Positions 32,787 to 44,416 of a stretch of 64,000 bases of DNA are shown here, piece after piece. A model generated the notes under the pieces. It did no database searches. It was not told where the DNA came from and worked only from the letters and a program-made list of their open reading frames with translations. Origin of the DNA: Xylophilus ampelinus (lineage in GTDB: Bacteria > Pseudomonadota > Gammaproteobacteria > Burkholderiales > Burkholderiaceae_C); assembly GCF_901875635.1 (NCBI RefSeq), contig NZ_CABFMN010000150.1, positions 1-64,000 on the forward strand, read 5' to 3'. Positions within the stretch are counted from its first letter, which is position 1. Each line of letters starts with the position of its first letter. Both the position numbers and the translations under genes were made by a program.

Positions 32787-35700
32787 TCATTCGGGGATCG
32801 CGATCTGGCGCCAGTTCAGCACCCGCAGCGAGGTGCCGCTGACCAGGTTCGCGTCGATCTTCTTCGTGCCGCCCTGGTTGTCGCCGACGATCAGCTGCGG
32901 CTTGCCGTTGACGGTGACGAAGCGCACGTCCGTGAGCGCGGCGGTGAAGTTCTCGTACGCCGCGGCGGTGTTGAGCACCGTCTTGCCGGTGCCGTAGTTG
33001 AGCACGTACAGCCGGCTTTGCCCCGCAGGGCTGCAGGCGTCGCCGGTGGTCAGCAGCGGGCTGAAGGCGACGATGCCGTTGTAGGCGCTGGGGCTGGCGA
33101 TGATCCGCCAGGCCACGCCGGAGCCGCTGCCCAGGTCCATGTACCAACCCTTGCTGGTCGTCGCGAGGTTGATGCCGGCGGTCGGGTCGGTCAGCGCCGT
33201 GAGCTGCGTGCGCGTGATCGGCGTCGACACGGTGCCGAAGGCGCCCGAGGTGCCGTCGAGCAAGGCGTAGAAGGTCTGCCCGGCGCTCGTGTTCACGTCG
33301 CTGCTGTCCAGCAGGCGGCCGGTGCCCACCATCACGAAGCGCGCGCGGCTCACCGGGTGGATCTCGACCACTGGCGCGGTGGTCACCGGCTGCGCATTGC
33401 CGCCGGCATCGGTGAGCGTGGCAATGCGCGTCGGCGCCGGATAGCTGCCCGTGGCGGCCGTCAGGTCGAAGCGCCACACGTTGCCGTCCAGGTCGCCCGC
33501 GTAGATGGCGTCGGCTGTGTAGTCGCCGAAGTCCTGCACGAAGGCCGAGGCCTGCGCCAGGCCATGGGAGGCGATGCCGGTCTTCACCTTTTCAAGGATC
33601 GTGCCGTTGCGCGGATCGACGAAGTACAGATAGCCGTAGCCGTCGGCATTGTTGTAGCCCGAGGTCAGCACCACCACCCAGCCGTACTTGCGCGTCTTCA
33701 CGACGATCGGGCTGCCGAAGCTGTAGCCCATGGTGGGATCGTTCACCTCCCACAGCACCTTGCCGGCGGTGGCCGTCTCGGAGCTCATCGCGGCCGGGTT
33801 CGTCACGTCGATGCCGAACCAGCCCGTGCCGCCCTTGCCGAGCCCGCCGACCAGCAGCGTGCGCCAATCGGCGTTGGCCCCCGTGCCGCTGGTGGTGAAG
33901 GCGCCGGCGGCCTTGTTGAAGTCCACGTCGGCGACAGTGGGTGTCGCGTCGACGTAGTCGTGGTGGACATAGGCGGGATTGCCCAGCTGGCCGAGCAGCG
34001 AATCGGTGTCGGTGGCGCTGGCGTTCAGGTACATGCCGCCCGGGATGTACGCGAACTTCTCCTTGCCCGCCGTGCTGCCGGTGAGCGAACCGTCGAAGGC
34101 ATGCAGCATGCCGTCGTTGGCGCCCACGTAGACCATGGTCGTGCGGCCGGCATTGTTGGCCTTGAAGACGGTGTAGCCCAGGTTGGACGATTCGGCGTAG
34201 GGGCCGCTCGGCGGCCCGACCGGCACCAGCTTCGAATCGACGATGTCGGCCAGCAGCAGCGAGCGCGTGCGGTACGCCTTGCTGCTGCCCGTCGCGGTCG
34301 ACGAGGCTTCCTGCGAGCGGTCGCCCCGCAGGTAGTTGAGGTAGTCGCTGCTGTCGTCGCCGCTGCGGTAGCTGGTGTTCAGGGCACCGACCTGCGCGCT
34401 GGTCATGCCGGTCGCCGTACCGCTGTTGGCGGTGCGAAAGGGCACGCCGGCCGTGCCGTTCCAGGTGACGACCTGCCGCCCGGTGTTCCAGCCGGTGCCG
34501 GCGAGCTGGCTCTCGAGCGTGGTGGTGGTGTTCCAGACGTCGGTGGAGGAGGGCGTCCCGTCGGTCGCGTACGTCACCTGCCGCGCCGTGACCACGCCGG
34601 TCCATCCCTTGGAGTCGTATTGCGACGCGTAGGCCGCGTCGCCCGACTGCACCGCCGCGCTGGCCAGCGAGTACGAGGTGGTGAAGGCCTTGATCGCATT
34701 GGCGATGTTCGTGAAGGCTGCCTTCAGGCCTGCGACCATCAGCGCCGCGTTGCCGGCCAGGAAGTAGTTGTCGGGGCGCGGGCGCGTCGTGCCGTTCATG
34801 TTGATGGTGTCGCCCGCGCTGTTCCAGGCGCTCTGCGCCAGCGGCGTGGTCGTCGCAATGTCGTAGCCCGAGGGTACGCTGAAGCCGCCGTACTTGGTGG
34901 CCAGCCAGTAGGGGTTGCGGTCGAGCGCGTACTGGTACTCCATCACGTCCATCCAGTAGGTCGACAGGGTCTGGGTGCCGGTCAGGTCCGGGCGGATGTC
35001 GAGCACGTGCGCGCCGTAGGCCAGGCCGGCGATGTACTCGGAGCCCGCGTCGGCCCAGGCGGCGTTGCGGCTCGTCAGGCCTTCGAGCGTCTCGATCGAG
35101 CGGGTCCAGGTCTGCGACTGGTTGAAGCTGTCGCTGGCCACCAGCGGTGGCTTGATGCGGCCCGATTTGGTGAGCGTGCCGCCGCCGGTGTTGACGTCGA
35201 AGTGGGTGTTGTCGTCGCCGATGCCCAGCACGAAATTCTTCTGGCAAGAGTAGGAGATCGGGTCCTTGCCGGCCCAGCTCGTGGGTGCCGGAAAGCCGTC
35301 ACGCTTGGTGGCGTCGAGGTTGTTCGTCCATTCGGGCACGTTGCCCAGGTTCTCGAAGTAGCGCAGGACGGCGTAGTACAGCTCGCTCACGTTGTCGTAG
35401 GTCATGTACGCCCGTGCGGACTGGCCGAACTTGTTGAGGTAGTTCATCGCGCCGCTGTTGGTCACGGTGCTGTCGAGCGTGCTGTCCGGGTTGGCCGTCA
35501 TGACGCCGGTGGTCGGGTCCCATTCGGCCTTGGGGTTGGTCACCACGGTGGTCGACAACGGCTGCGGATAGGTCGGCCCGATGAAGCCCATGGCCGCGCG
35601 CATCACGCCGCCCTGGGTGTTGCCGTCGCTGGTGTAAAGGTACGAGAACGCGCTGTAGCGGATCTTGTTGGCGTACTGCTGCATCAGCCCTTCGGGCTTG

Positions 35701-36506
35701 TAGTTGCCGCCGTACTTGACGCAGTTCGCCTCGACGCCGCCGGTGCCGCTCGACGGGTCGCAGACCTTGACGCGAACGTACACCTGGTAGACCGTGCCGG
35801 CGTCGTTCTGCGTCGTTGTGTCGACCCAGTCGGCGCCGTTCTTGCTCGTGTCGCTGTAGGCGCTGTTGGTGCCGCTGAACACCAGCCGGTTGCCACGCTT
35901 CCACACGCTCATGTTGAACGCGCTCCACGAGAAGGGCGTCACCGATGCGATGAGCCCGCTCGGCAGCTTGTGCCCCGAACCGGCGGAGGTGCCCCGCAGC
36001 GGAAAGTTCGACTGTGAACCCTGTGCCGAGCCCCAGGCCTTCTCCAGAACCGTCGTTCCGACCGTGTCGACCGAGCGGTAACCGCCGGTCAACGCCCAGC
36101 GGAAGGGGTCGATGGTCTGCATCGTCGCCCAGTTCATGAAGTTGCCGCTCCACTTGCCCGAGCAGCTGTGGCTGTTGGTGCCGATGGCAGCGCCTGCCGG
36201 CTGGAAGTACCCCTGCGCTGGCGCGGCGGTGTTCGCTTGGTAGCTGTAGCACTTCTTCGGATCGAAGTAGCCCAGGTACTCGCTGGCGTCGGCATAGTCC
36301 CCGAGGTTGGCCACGCTGATGGCGGTGGGGTACTCCACCGACAGTGCCAGCGCGAGGTTGCCCGGCACGTCGGACGAGGCGAACACGGGCTGGTCGGCCA
36401 GGGTGACCGCCGAGGCCGTGCCGATGGCCGCGACCGCCAGCAAGAGCGCAATGCAAGGCGCAAGGAAGCGGCGCGACGCCCGTCGCAGGCATGAAGGAAG
36501 CGGCAT
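32787..36506 (-). CDS. pilY1: Type IV pilus tip adhesin/assembly protein PilY1 (PilC family)
   Basis: Large exported protein thought to sit at the pilus tip, prime pilus assembly and mediate adhesion. The 1239 residues begin with a signal peptide (about 1-33, ending ASA). The middle contains the family segment NFVLGIGDDNTHFDVN. The C-terminal third is the PilY1 beta-propeller (YVGANDGMLHAFDGS, FGIDVTNPA, then a calcium-type loop DLDGNVWRFDL). I see no classical metal-ion-dependent adhesion site of the DxSxS kind in the N-terminal part, unlike the von Willebrand A domain of Pseudomonas PilY1. The ATG at 36506 starts the signal peptide. It follows pilX by 20 bases as the last gene of the minor-pilin operon. 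Confidence 0.93.
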   Translation of the reverse strand: MPLPSCLRRASRRFLAPCIALLLAVAAIGTASAVTLADQPVFASSDVPGNLALALSVEYPTAISVANLGDYADASEYLGYFDPKKCYSYQANTAAPAQGYFQPAGAAIGTNSHSCSGKWSGNFMNWATMQTIDPFRWALTGGYRSVDTVGTTVLEKAWGSAQGSQSNFPLRGTSAGSGHKLPSGLIASVTPFSWSAFNMSVWKRGNRLVFSGTNSAYSDTSKNGADWVDTTTQNDAGTVYQVYVRVKVCDPSSGTGGVEANCVKYGGNYKPEGLMQQYANKIRYSAFSYLYTSDGNTQGGVMRAAMGFIGPTYPQPLSTTVVTNPKAEWDPTTGVMTANPDSTLDSTVTNSGAMNYLNKFGQSARAYMTYDNVSELYYAVLRYFENLGNVPEWTNNLDATKRDGFPAPTSWAGKDPISYSCQKNFVLGIGDDNTHFDVNTGGGTLTKSGRIKPPLVASDSFNQSQTWTRSIETLEGLTSRNAAWADAGSEYIAGLAYGAHVLDIRPDLTGTQTLSTYWMDVMEYQYALDRNPYWLATKYGGFSVPSGYDIATTTPLAQSAWNSAGDTINMNGTTRPRPDNYFLAGNAALMVAGLKAAFTNIANAIKAFTTSYSLASAAVQSGDAAYASQYDSKGWTGVVTARQVTYATDGTPSSTDVWNTTTTLESQLAGTGWNTGRQVVTWNGTAGVPFRTANSGTATGMTSAQVGALNTSYRSGDDSSDYLNYLRGDRSQEASSTATGSSKAYRTRSLLLADIVDSKLVPVGPPSGPYAESSNLGYTVFKANNAGRTTMVYVGANDGMLHAFDGSLTGSTAGKEKFAYIPGGMYLNASATDTDSLLGQLGNPAYVHHDYVDATPTVADVDFNKAAGAFTTSGTGANADWRTLLVGGLGKGGTGWFGIDVTNPAAMSSETATAGKVLWEVNDPTMGYSFGSPIVVKTRKYGWVVVLTSGYNNADGYGYLYFVDPRNGTILEKVKTGIASHGLAQASAFVQDFGDYTADAIYAGDLDGNVWRFDLTAATGSYPAPTRIATLTDAGGNAQPVTTAPVVEIHPVSRARFVMVGTGRLLDSSDVNTSAGQTFYALLDGTSGAFGTVSTPITRTQLTALTDPTAGINLATTSKGWYMDLGSGSGVAWRIIASPSAYNGIVAFSPLLTTGDACSPAGQSRLYVLNYGTGKTVLNTAAAYENFTAALTDVRFVTVNGKPQLIVGDNQGGTKKIDANLVSGTSLRVLNWRQIAIPE

Positions 36507-36526
36507 GGTGCGTGTCCCCTGCGGGC

Positions 36527-37123
36527 TCAATCGGGTTTGGTGATGGACGACTGGACGAAGACCTGCGTGTTGCGCGGGCCGGTCACGCGGGCGCTCAGGC
36601 GGTACACGGTCGCCGTGGGCGGGCTCGGGCGCAAGGTGCCGGCGGTGCCTCCGGGCGGCGCACCCACCGACTGGATGCAGCCAGTGGTCACGGCGGCGCC
36701 GGTGGCGGAACACAGGCGATCCACCACATAGCGGATCGTCACGCCCGGCGTGGCGCCGGGCAGGTCGGCGGCGGTGCCGACGGATGAGAAGGCGGCGTCG
36801 TCGAGCAGCACCGTCGGAATGCCCTGCGCGTTGGCCGCCAGCATCGAGGACTTGTAGTTCAGCGAAGGCTGGTCGGTGCTCGTGGCACTCGCCAGTGCAC
36901 CGCCGGGGCCGAGCTGCGCGAGCACGGTGGACAGCGCCTGTTCGCCCTGGTTCACCAGGTCGCGCTTGAAGGCGAGGTTGCCCGCGGTGAAGAGCGAAGC
37001 GTCCATCGAGCGGATCACCGCCACGCCGCCGGCCATCAGGATGACCAGCACGACCAGGCACAGCAACAGCACTACGCCGCGCTGACGGGCGCGAGCCGGT
37101 GGGAGAAGAGGGCGTGCATTCAT
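36527..37123 (-). CDS. pilX: Minor pilin assembly protein PilX
   Basis: A 198-residue pilin-like protein with the PilX N-terminus: a basic stretch followed by RQRGVVLLLCLVVLVILMAG, one membrane helix lacking the usual Glu5 of major pilins, then a soluble domain. It works with PilV, PilW, FimT and PilE to prime type IV pilus assembly. It overlaps pilW by 4 bases and precedes pilY1. Confidence 0.9.
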   Translation of the reverse strand: MNARPLLPPARARQRGVVLLLCLVVLVILMAGGVAVIRSMDASLFTAGNLAFKRDLVNQGEQALSTVLAQLGPGGALASATSTDQPSLNYKSSMLAANAQGIPTVLLDDAAFSSVGTAADLPGATPGVTIRYVVDRLCSATGAAVTTGCIQSVGAPPGGTAGTLRPSPPTATVYRLSARVTGPRNTQVFVQSSITKPD

Positions 37124-38325
37124 GGCGCGGTGAGGATCAGGGTGTTGCGCAGGGGGATCGTGGTTTCGACCACGCGGTAACGGTAGTGGCGTGCGTCGAC
37201 GTCCGTGGTCGCGTTCGCGGCCAGGGTGGTGGTTTCCGCAAGCGAGCCACCTGCCGAGTTCTTCAGGTCACCGAAGTAGGTGAGCGCTGTCGGTGCAACC
37301 ATGTCCTTCTCGTAACTGGTGTCGCGCAGCACCAGGGCCAGGCGAACCGCGACGATGCGCTTCATCTTGGCGGGGGTGGCCATCACGGTATCGATGTCGT
37401 AGCCGGGGGCGGCGGTCTCGGCCGGGTTCCCGGTTGCGTCCGGGCTCGCCCAACTGTCCAGGATGCCGTCGCCATCGCTGTCCAGCCCGTAGAGCGCGTG
37501 CAGTTCCATGACGTCGTTGGCAAGTGGCTGTGACATCGAATTGGTGCCGGAACTCAACAGGTCGTAGGCGAAGAGGGTGTTGTTGTCGCCCACTCCGAAC
37601 AGCTGGAACGGTGCGTTGCCGGCCCCGCCGCTGCCCAGGTTGGTCACGTAGGTGCTCAGGTCGGTTGCGAAGCTGCTCATGGCGGTGGTCGGGCCGCTGG
37701 CGGCGTAGCCGGTGCCCCCGAGCGTCAGGGTGCCGGTGCCGACGGAGCTGATCGGCTCCACCAGGCAGTCCGGCGTTCCGGCGCGGCTCACGAGCACGAG
37801 GTCGTCGGCGCTGAAGCCGGTCGATGCGTCGAGCTTCAGCGTGTTGGCGTTGCCGGCGCTGGTGATGCGGCGTGGCACGTCGCCGGCGGCGCCGTTGCCG
37901 CTCATTACCACCAGCACGTCGGAGCCGGCGTCGGATTGATTCTTCGCAATCAGCACGGGCGCGAGCCGCAGGCTCGCCGTCTTGCCGGTCAGGAAGCTGT
38001 TCTTGAATGGCTGGGGGAAGGCGGTGGTCCGCGGGAGCACGGCGCCGGCGCTGAGCTGGCAGCCGAAGGCGCCCTGGTCGGCGGCCTGCACGAAGCCCGA
38101 GCCGGCGCTGCGCACGGCGAGGTCCAGCACCGACGCGGCGTACGCGCCCGACTGGTTGGCATCGTTCACCGCCGTCATCGAGCGGCGATGCGATTCGCTC
38201 ACGACGACGATGCCGGTCACGGCCAGCGTGAGGACCAGGCCGATGGTGATGGCCACGAGCAATTCGACCAGGGTCAGGCCGCGGATGGACCGGCGATGCC
38301 TGAGGCGGACGGCCGGGCGATTCAT
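37120..38325 (-). CDS. pilW: Minor pilin PilW
   Basis: A 401-residue pilin-like protein. The prepilin peptidase site lies before LTLVELLVAITIG (cleavage after G in SIRG), with Glu5 present, followed by one membrane helix and a long soluble domain with YGLDSDGDGILDSW, a calcium-loop-like segment. The ATG at 38325 overlaps the pilV stop (ATGA), and its own stop overlaps the pilX start. Confidence 0.92.
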   Translation of the reverse strand: MNRPAVRLRHRRSIRGLTLVELLVAITIGLVLTLAVTGIVVVSESHRRSMTAVNDANQSGAYAASVLDLAVRSAGSGFVQAADQGAFGCQLSAGAVLPRTTAFPQPFKNSFLTGKTASLRLAPVLIAKNQSDAGSDVLVVMSGNGAAGDVPRRITSAGNANTLKLDASTGFSADDLVLVSRAGTPDCLVEPISSVGTGTLTLGGTGYAASGPTTAMSSFATDLSTYVTNLGSGGAGNAPFQLFGVGDNNTLFAYDLLSSGTNSMSQPLANDVMELHALYGLDSDGDGILDSWASPDATGNPAETAAPGYDIDTVMATPAKMKRIVAVRLALVLRDTSYEKDMVAPTALTYFGDLKNSAGGSLAETTTLAANATTDVDARHYRYRVVETTIPLRNTLILTAP

Positions 38326-38729
38326 GGCAGCGTCACCCGGGTCTGGAAACGGCTGCCTGTGTTGTTCGGGTCGCCGGCGTGGCCCGGTTCCTGCCAGGTG
38401 ATGACGATGTCGGCGCTGTTGGTCGATATGCGGTTGATGGCGCCGCTGGCATTGGGCAGCCCACCAGCGACGGGGTTGCCGACTTTGTCCTGCCAGGCCG
38501 ACAGCAACGTGGCCGGAATCGTCACCGACCGATTCACCCACATGTCGGTGGCCGCTTCGTTGGCCAGAAGCGCCGCGCGGTTGCGGTCCTCGGCGTCGAC
38601 CGAGAAATTGATGGCGCGTGCCTGCAGCCCGACGATGCCCAGGATGCCGAAGGACAGGATGAGGATGGAGACGAGGACTTCGAGCAGCGCGAAGCCTTGC
38701 GCATCGAGGAGGGGGCGTTTCGGATTCAT
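38322..38729 (-). CDS. pilV: Minor pilin PilV
   Basis: A 135-residue pilin-like protein with the cleavage site in DAQG and the helix FALLEVLVSILILSFGILGIVGLQ, typical of PilV, then a short soluble domain (DRNRAALLANEAATDMW). The ATG at 38729 overlaps the FimT stop, and its stop overlaps the pilW start; the run is tightly coupled. Confidence 0.92.
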   Translation of the reverse strand: MNPKRPLLDAQGFALLEVLVSILILSFGILGIVGLQARAINFSVDAEDRNRAALLANEAATDMWVNRSVTIPATLLSAWQDKVGNPVAGGLPNASGAINRISTNSADIVITWQEPGHAGDPNNTGSRFQTRVTLP

Positions 38730-39346
38730 GGGCATCCGTCCGGATGGGTGGAAGACAGGGTCTTGGCGGGGTCGCACATGCGCACCTGGCCGCCCAGGCT
38801 GACCAGCACCCGCAGTGGGCGCGCGTCAGGGCCGCTCAGGCTGATGTCGTACCGGGCCGCCTCGGTCGTCGCCGTGGCGGGAGGCGTGCAGTTGCCGCCG
38901 CTGATGCCAGTGGTCGCGGGGAAGGTGACGCGGCCCAGCGCACTGAAACAGACGGCGTTGGGTCCCTGGATTTGCACGTTGGCGGCCGTACCGCTCAGCG
39001 TGCCGCTTTCGATGAAATCGGCCGTGTCGCTGTTGCCGGTGACCAGCTTGATGGTCTTCGTGGCCCAGTAGCTGCCGTTGGCCACGGCCGTGAGGCTGGT
39101 GTCGGGCGTCGGGCTGTTGGTCAGCACGAACACCACCTGCCGGCTGCGGCGTGTGGCCTCCACCTGGGCGACGCGCAAGCCGTTCTCGAGGGCGTCGGCC
39201 ACCGTGCGCACCTTGTTGTTGCGGATCCAGGCCGCCATGCTCGGCATCGCAAGCAGCACCAGCACGCCGAGCAGTGTGACCGTCACCATCAGCTCGATGA
39301 GTGAGAAGCCGCGCGAACGGCCGAGCCGGGACGAGCGCTTCAACAT
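38726..39346 (-). CDS. fimT: FimT/GspH-family minor pilin
   Basis: A 206-residue pseudopilin with the cleavage site SRG before FSLIELMVTVTLLGVLVLLAM (Glu5 present) and the GspH-type continuation PSMAAWIRNNKVRTVADALENGLRVAQVEA. FimT-type minor pilins may bind DNA at the pilus tip during uptake. It overlaps pilE by 7 bases and pilV by 4 bases. Confidence 0.9.
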   Translation of the reverse strand: MLKRSSRLGRSRGFSLIELMVTVTLLGVLVLLAMPSMAAWIRNNKVRTVADALENGLRVAQVEATRRSRQVVFVLTNSPTPDTSLTAVANGSYWATKTIKLVTGNSDTADFIESGTLSGTAANVQIQGPNAVCFSALGRVTFPATTGISGGNCTPPATATTEAARYDISLSGPDARPLRVLVSLGGQVRMCDPAKTLSSTHPDGCP

Positions 39347-39825
39347 GCGCCGGCCCTCGTCACCCAGTCGTTGGCGCAACTGCTCCAGCCGGGCACGCCG
39401 GTCACGTCGGTGGCGCGGGTGTTCGTCTGATCGACGTAGAACGTGAAACCCGCGACCGGCCCTGAGCCGACGGCCTGCAGCTTGTAGGTCGTGTCGGTCG
39501 GCTGGCCGCTGGTGCAACTGAGCTGGAAGTAGCCTGAGGTCGGTGTCGGCGTCGCAAGACAGGGCGAGGTGAATGTGCCTGTCGACTTGTACGTCCGGTT
39601 GTCCTGGAAGTACCGCTCCATGTTGGCGCGCATCGTGGCCAGGCCCGTGGTCGCGTCCGCCAGCCGCCCCCGCAGCACATAGTCGCGGTACGACGGGTAG
39701 GCGATGGCGGCCAGGATCGCGACGATGGCCACCGTGACCATCACCTCGATGAGCGTGAAGCCGCCAGCGGCTCTGCGGCAAAGGCGGGTGCGACGGCGTG
39801 TCGGTGTTCGGTCGGGGTTCTGCAT
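39340..39825 (-). CDS. pilE: Type IV pilin-like protein PilE
   Basis: A 161-residue type IV prepilin with leader cleavage after AAGG, then FTLIEVMVTVAIVAILAAIA and YPSYRDYVLRGRLADATTGL. Cysteines at the C-terminus (SSCANDW and the final C) suggest the disulfide-bounded D-region. In this operon position it is normally a minor pilin rather than the main subunit. It is the first gene of the leftward set; the ATG at 39825 has GAGGACC upstream. Confidence 0.92.
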   Translation of the reverse strand: MQNPDRTPTRRRTRLCRRAAGGFTLIEVMVTVAIVAILAAIAYPSYRDYVLRGRLADATTGLATMRANMERYFQDNRTYKSTGTFTSPCLATPTPTSGYFQLSCTSGQPTDTTYKLQAVGSGPVAGFTFYVDQTNTRATDVTGVPGWSSCANDWVTRAGAC

Positions 39826-39973
39826 GGGGTCCTCGCGGGTCGCCGGTTCACGTGGCATCGGCTGGAGGACGTAAGGGTCTCGATCGCGACTTGGCCCCAC
39901 CTGACCTTCTTCACATTTATTGACAAGCGGTCAATTTCGTCACGCGGACGGTTGCCAGCCGACCTGGATCGGC

Positions 39974-40002
39974 AAAAAAAAGGGGCCCCGAAGGACCCCT
40001 TG
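39974..40002 (-). terminator. Intrinsic terminator of the Bug-protein gene
   Basis: Read leftward, AAGGGGTCC and GGGCCCCTT form a stem followed by a run of T, about 30 bases after the stop of the substrate-binding protein. Confidence 0.85.
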
Positions 40003-40033
40003 AGCTGAAAAGCGGATGCGCTCCGCCGCGAGA

Positions 40034-41044
40034 TCACTGCGGCTGGAAGCCGCTCGCCTTAATGATTCCCGCCCAGGTGTTGGTGTAGCTGCGCACGCGG
40101 CCGGCGAACTGGCCCTGTGGCTCGAAGGCGACATTCAGGCCCAGGTCGGTGAGCTTCTTCTTCACGTCGGGCATGGCCAGCACCTTCTGCAGGGCCGCGC
40201 CGAACTTGTCGACCACCGGCTGGGGCGTGCCGACGGGCGCGAACACGCCGTACCAGGGGTAGTCGGTCAGGTTCTCGAATCCCAGCTCCGCGAACGTGGG
40301 CACGCTGGGCAGCAGCGGGTCGCGCTTGGCGCCGATGGTGGCGACGATGCGCACCTTGCCGGTCTTCTGGTATTCGATGAAGTCGGGCACCGAGGCGATG
40401 CCGGCGGCGATCTGGTTGCCCAGCATGTCGGCCGTCATGGGGGCGCTCCCCCGGTAGGGCGCGGCCTGCACGTCGATGCCGTACTTCTTGGCGATGAGCT
40501 GCACGAGGAAGACCGGAATCGAGCCCGGCGCGGGCACGCCGATGGTGTCCTTGCCGCCTTTCTGGGCCTTCACCCAGTTGACGTACTCGTTCATGGTCTT
40601 GGCCGGCGTGGCGCCCGAAACCGCCAGCACATTGGCGAAGGTGGCGAAGCCCGCCACCGGCGTGAAGTCGGTGGCCGGGTTGAAGCCGGGGTTCTTCGTG
40701 ACCAGCGGCAGGATGGAGATGCTGTGGTCGTGGGTGAGGAACAGGGTGTGGCCGTCGGCCGGCGCCGCGCGCAGGGCCTGGGCAGCGATCTGCCCGCCCG
40801 CACCAGCGCGGTTCTCGACCACCACTGCGGTGCCCAGTTCGTCCTTGAGCTTGTCGGCCAGCGTGCGGGCGATGGCATCGGTGCCCGCGCCTGCGGGAAA
40901 GCCCACCAGCAGGCGGATCGGCGCACCCGTCGGCTGAGCCTGGGCCAGGCCCGCCGCGGCCAGCAGGGCGCCGACAGTGAAGGTCCGGCGCAGCAGGCGC
41001 GTGCCGCCGGCAAGAAAAGAGTTCGGGGAAGAAGAAGCAGGCAT
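40034..41044 (-). CDS. Bug-family tripartite tricarboxylate transporter receptor (TctC-like)
   Basis: A 336-residue periplasmic substrate-binding protein of the Bug family, hugely expanded in Bordetella, Variovorax and relatives; members bind small carboxylates. A signal peptide covers about residues 1-36 (ending AQA). The signature regions are [48 protein letters not shown] and FAPVGTP. No TctA/TctB membrane genes are adjacent, so it is an orphan receptor. The ATG at 41044 was chosen because the signal peptide starts there. The ligand is unknown. Confidence 0.9.
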   Translation of the reverse strand: MPASSSPNSFLAGGTRLLRRTFTVGALLAAAGLAQAQPTGAPIRLLVGFPAGAGTDAIARTLADKLKDELGTAVVVENRAGAGGQIAAQALRAAPADGHTLFLTHDHSISILPLVTKNPGFNPATDFTPVAGFATFANVLAVSGATPAKTMNEYVNWVKAQKGGKDTIGVPAPGSIPVFLVQLIAKKYGIDVQAAPYRGSAPMTADMLGNQIAAGIASVPDFIEYQKTGKVRIVATIGAKRDPLLPSVPTFAELGFENLTDYPWYGVFAPVGTPQPVVDKFGAALQKVLAMPDVKKKLTDLGLNVAFEPQGQFAGRVRSYTNTWAGIIKASGFQPQ

Positions 41045-41244
41045 GGAAAAAGAAACTCCGAGGGGAAAGCTGCAATGAGGCACAACGCCATGCAGGAACT
41101 GCGCCTGCGACGGGGGCGGCCGGGCCGCATTGTGGGCCTTCGCCCATGGCGCCATCACAGGGATCGCCCGCAGTGCGCCGCCGGGCCGTGCCTGATCCAG
41201 CGCAAGCCTTCGTCCAAAAAAGCGGCCGCCGCCGATGGAAACGC

Positions 41245-41272
41245 CTTGATTTCGAGGGTAGAACCCGCAGAT
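41245..41272 (+). promoter_or_regulatory. Heat-shock (sigma-32) promoter of clpB
   Basis: CTTGAT, a 13-base spacer and CCCGCAGAT resemble the sigma-32 consensus CTTGAA-N13-15-CCCCATnT. It lies 27 bases before the clpB ATG at 41299, as expected for this chaperone. Confidence 0.6.
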
Positions 41273-41298
41273 GTGCGCCAGTCCGGAGGTTTATTTTC

Positions 41299-43920
<2,622 letters not shown>

Positions 43921-43926
43921 GCGTTC

Positions 43927-44283
43927 ATGTTCCGCTTTCTGATCCGCGTCATCCTGTTCTTCATGGGCCTGCTGTTCGCGGCCAGCCTGGCCGTGGCAGC
44001 CTTGCTGCTGGTCGCGGTGTGGATGGCCCGCGCCGGGTGGGCCCGGCTCACCGGCAAGCCGCTGACACCGTGGACGGTGATGTTCGGCAACCGCTTCGAC
44101 CCGCGGGCCGGCTTCGAGCGCTTTCGCGCCGCGGCCGCCCGGCAGGGCGGACCGACGGCCGCCGACGTGGCCGGCGCGCGTGCGCGCGGCGAGTCCGTCC
44201 AGAGCCCGGTGGCGAACATCGGCCGCGGCCAGCAAGACGATGTGACCGACGTGCGCGCGCGGCCGGTGGGTGGCCGCGACTGA
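43927..44283 (+). CDS. Small membrane protein downstream of clpB
   Basis: I do not recognise the family. The 118 residues begin with two close hydrophobic segments or one long hairpin (about 4-36), followed by a basic soluble tail (GNRFDPRAGFERFRAAAARQ). It begins 6 bases after the clpB stop and is followed by a strong terminator, so it is almost certainly on the clpB transcript and heat-induced with it. Function unknown. Confidence 0.75.
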   Translation: MFRFLIRVILFFMGLLFAASLAVAALLLVAVWMARAGWARLTGKPLTPWTVMFGNRFDPRAGFERFRAAAARQGGPTAADVAGARARGESVQSPVANIGRGQQDDVTDVRARPVGGRD

Positions 44284-44312
44284 GCCGGGCCGGTCCGGCC
44301 ACGCGGCGCCAA

Positions 44313-44346
44313 GCCGCTGCGGGTGCCGGCCCGCAGCGGCTTTTTT
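44313..44346 (+). terminator. Terminator of the clpB unit
   Basis: GCCGCTGCGGG and CCCGCAGCGGC form a perfect 11-bp stem followed by TTTTTT. Confidence 0.92.
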
Positions 44347-44352
44347 CCGTGA

Positions 44353-44416
44353 TTGCTATTGAATTGATAGCTGCTCGCGCCCGTACCGCGGGCGCTGCAG
44401 CCCGATTTGGCCCTCA
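44353..44416 (+). repeat. Dispersed repeat, copy 8
   Basis: Head-left copy: GCTATTGAATTGATAGC, then GCGCCCG/CGGGCGC stem bases and the tail CAGCCCGATTTGGCCCTCAA. It fills the space between the clpB-unit terminator and the convergent acyl-CoA ligase gene, and its tail supplies that gene's TGA stop. Confidence 0.85.

Noticed and set aside
31020..36017. A very long open frame on the plus strand opposite pilY1
   Set aside because: It is a high-GC shadow frame: rich in Arg, Ala, Gly and His with no domain, and the opposite strand encodes a clear PilY1 with a signal peptide and beta-propeller.
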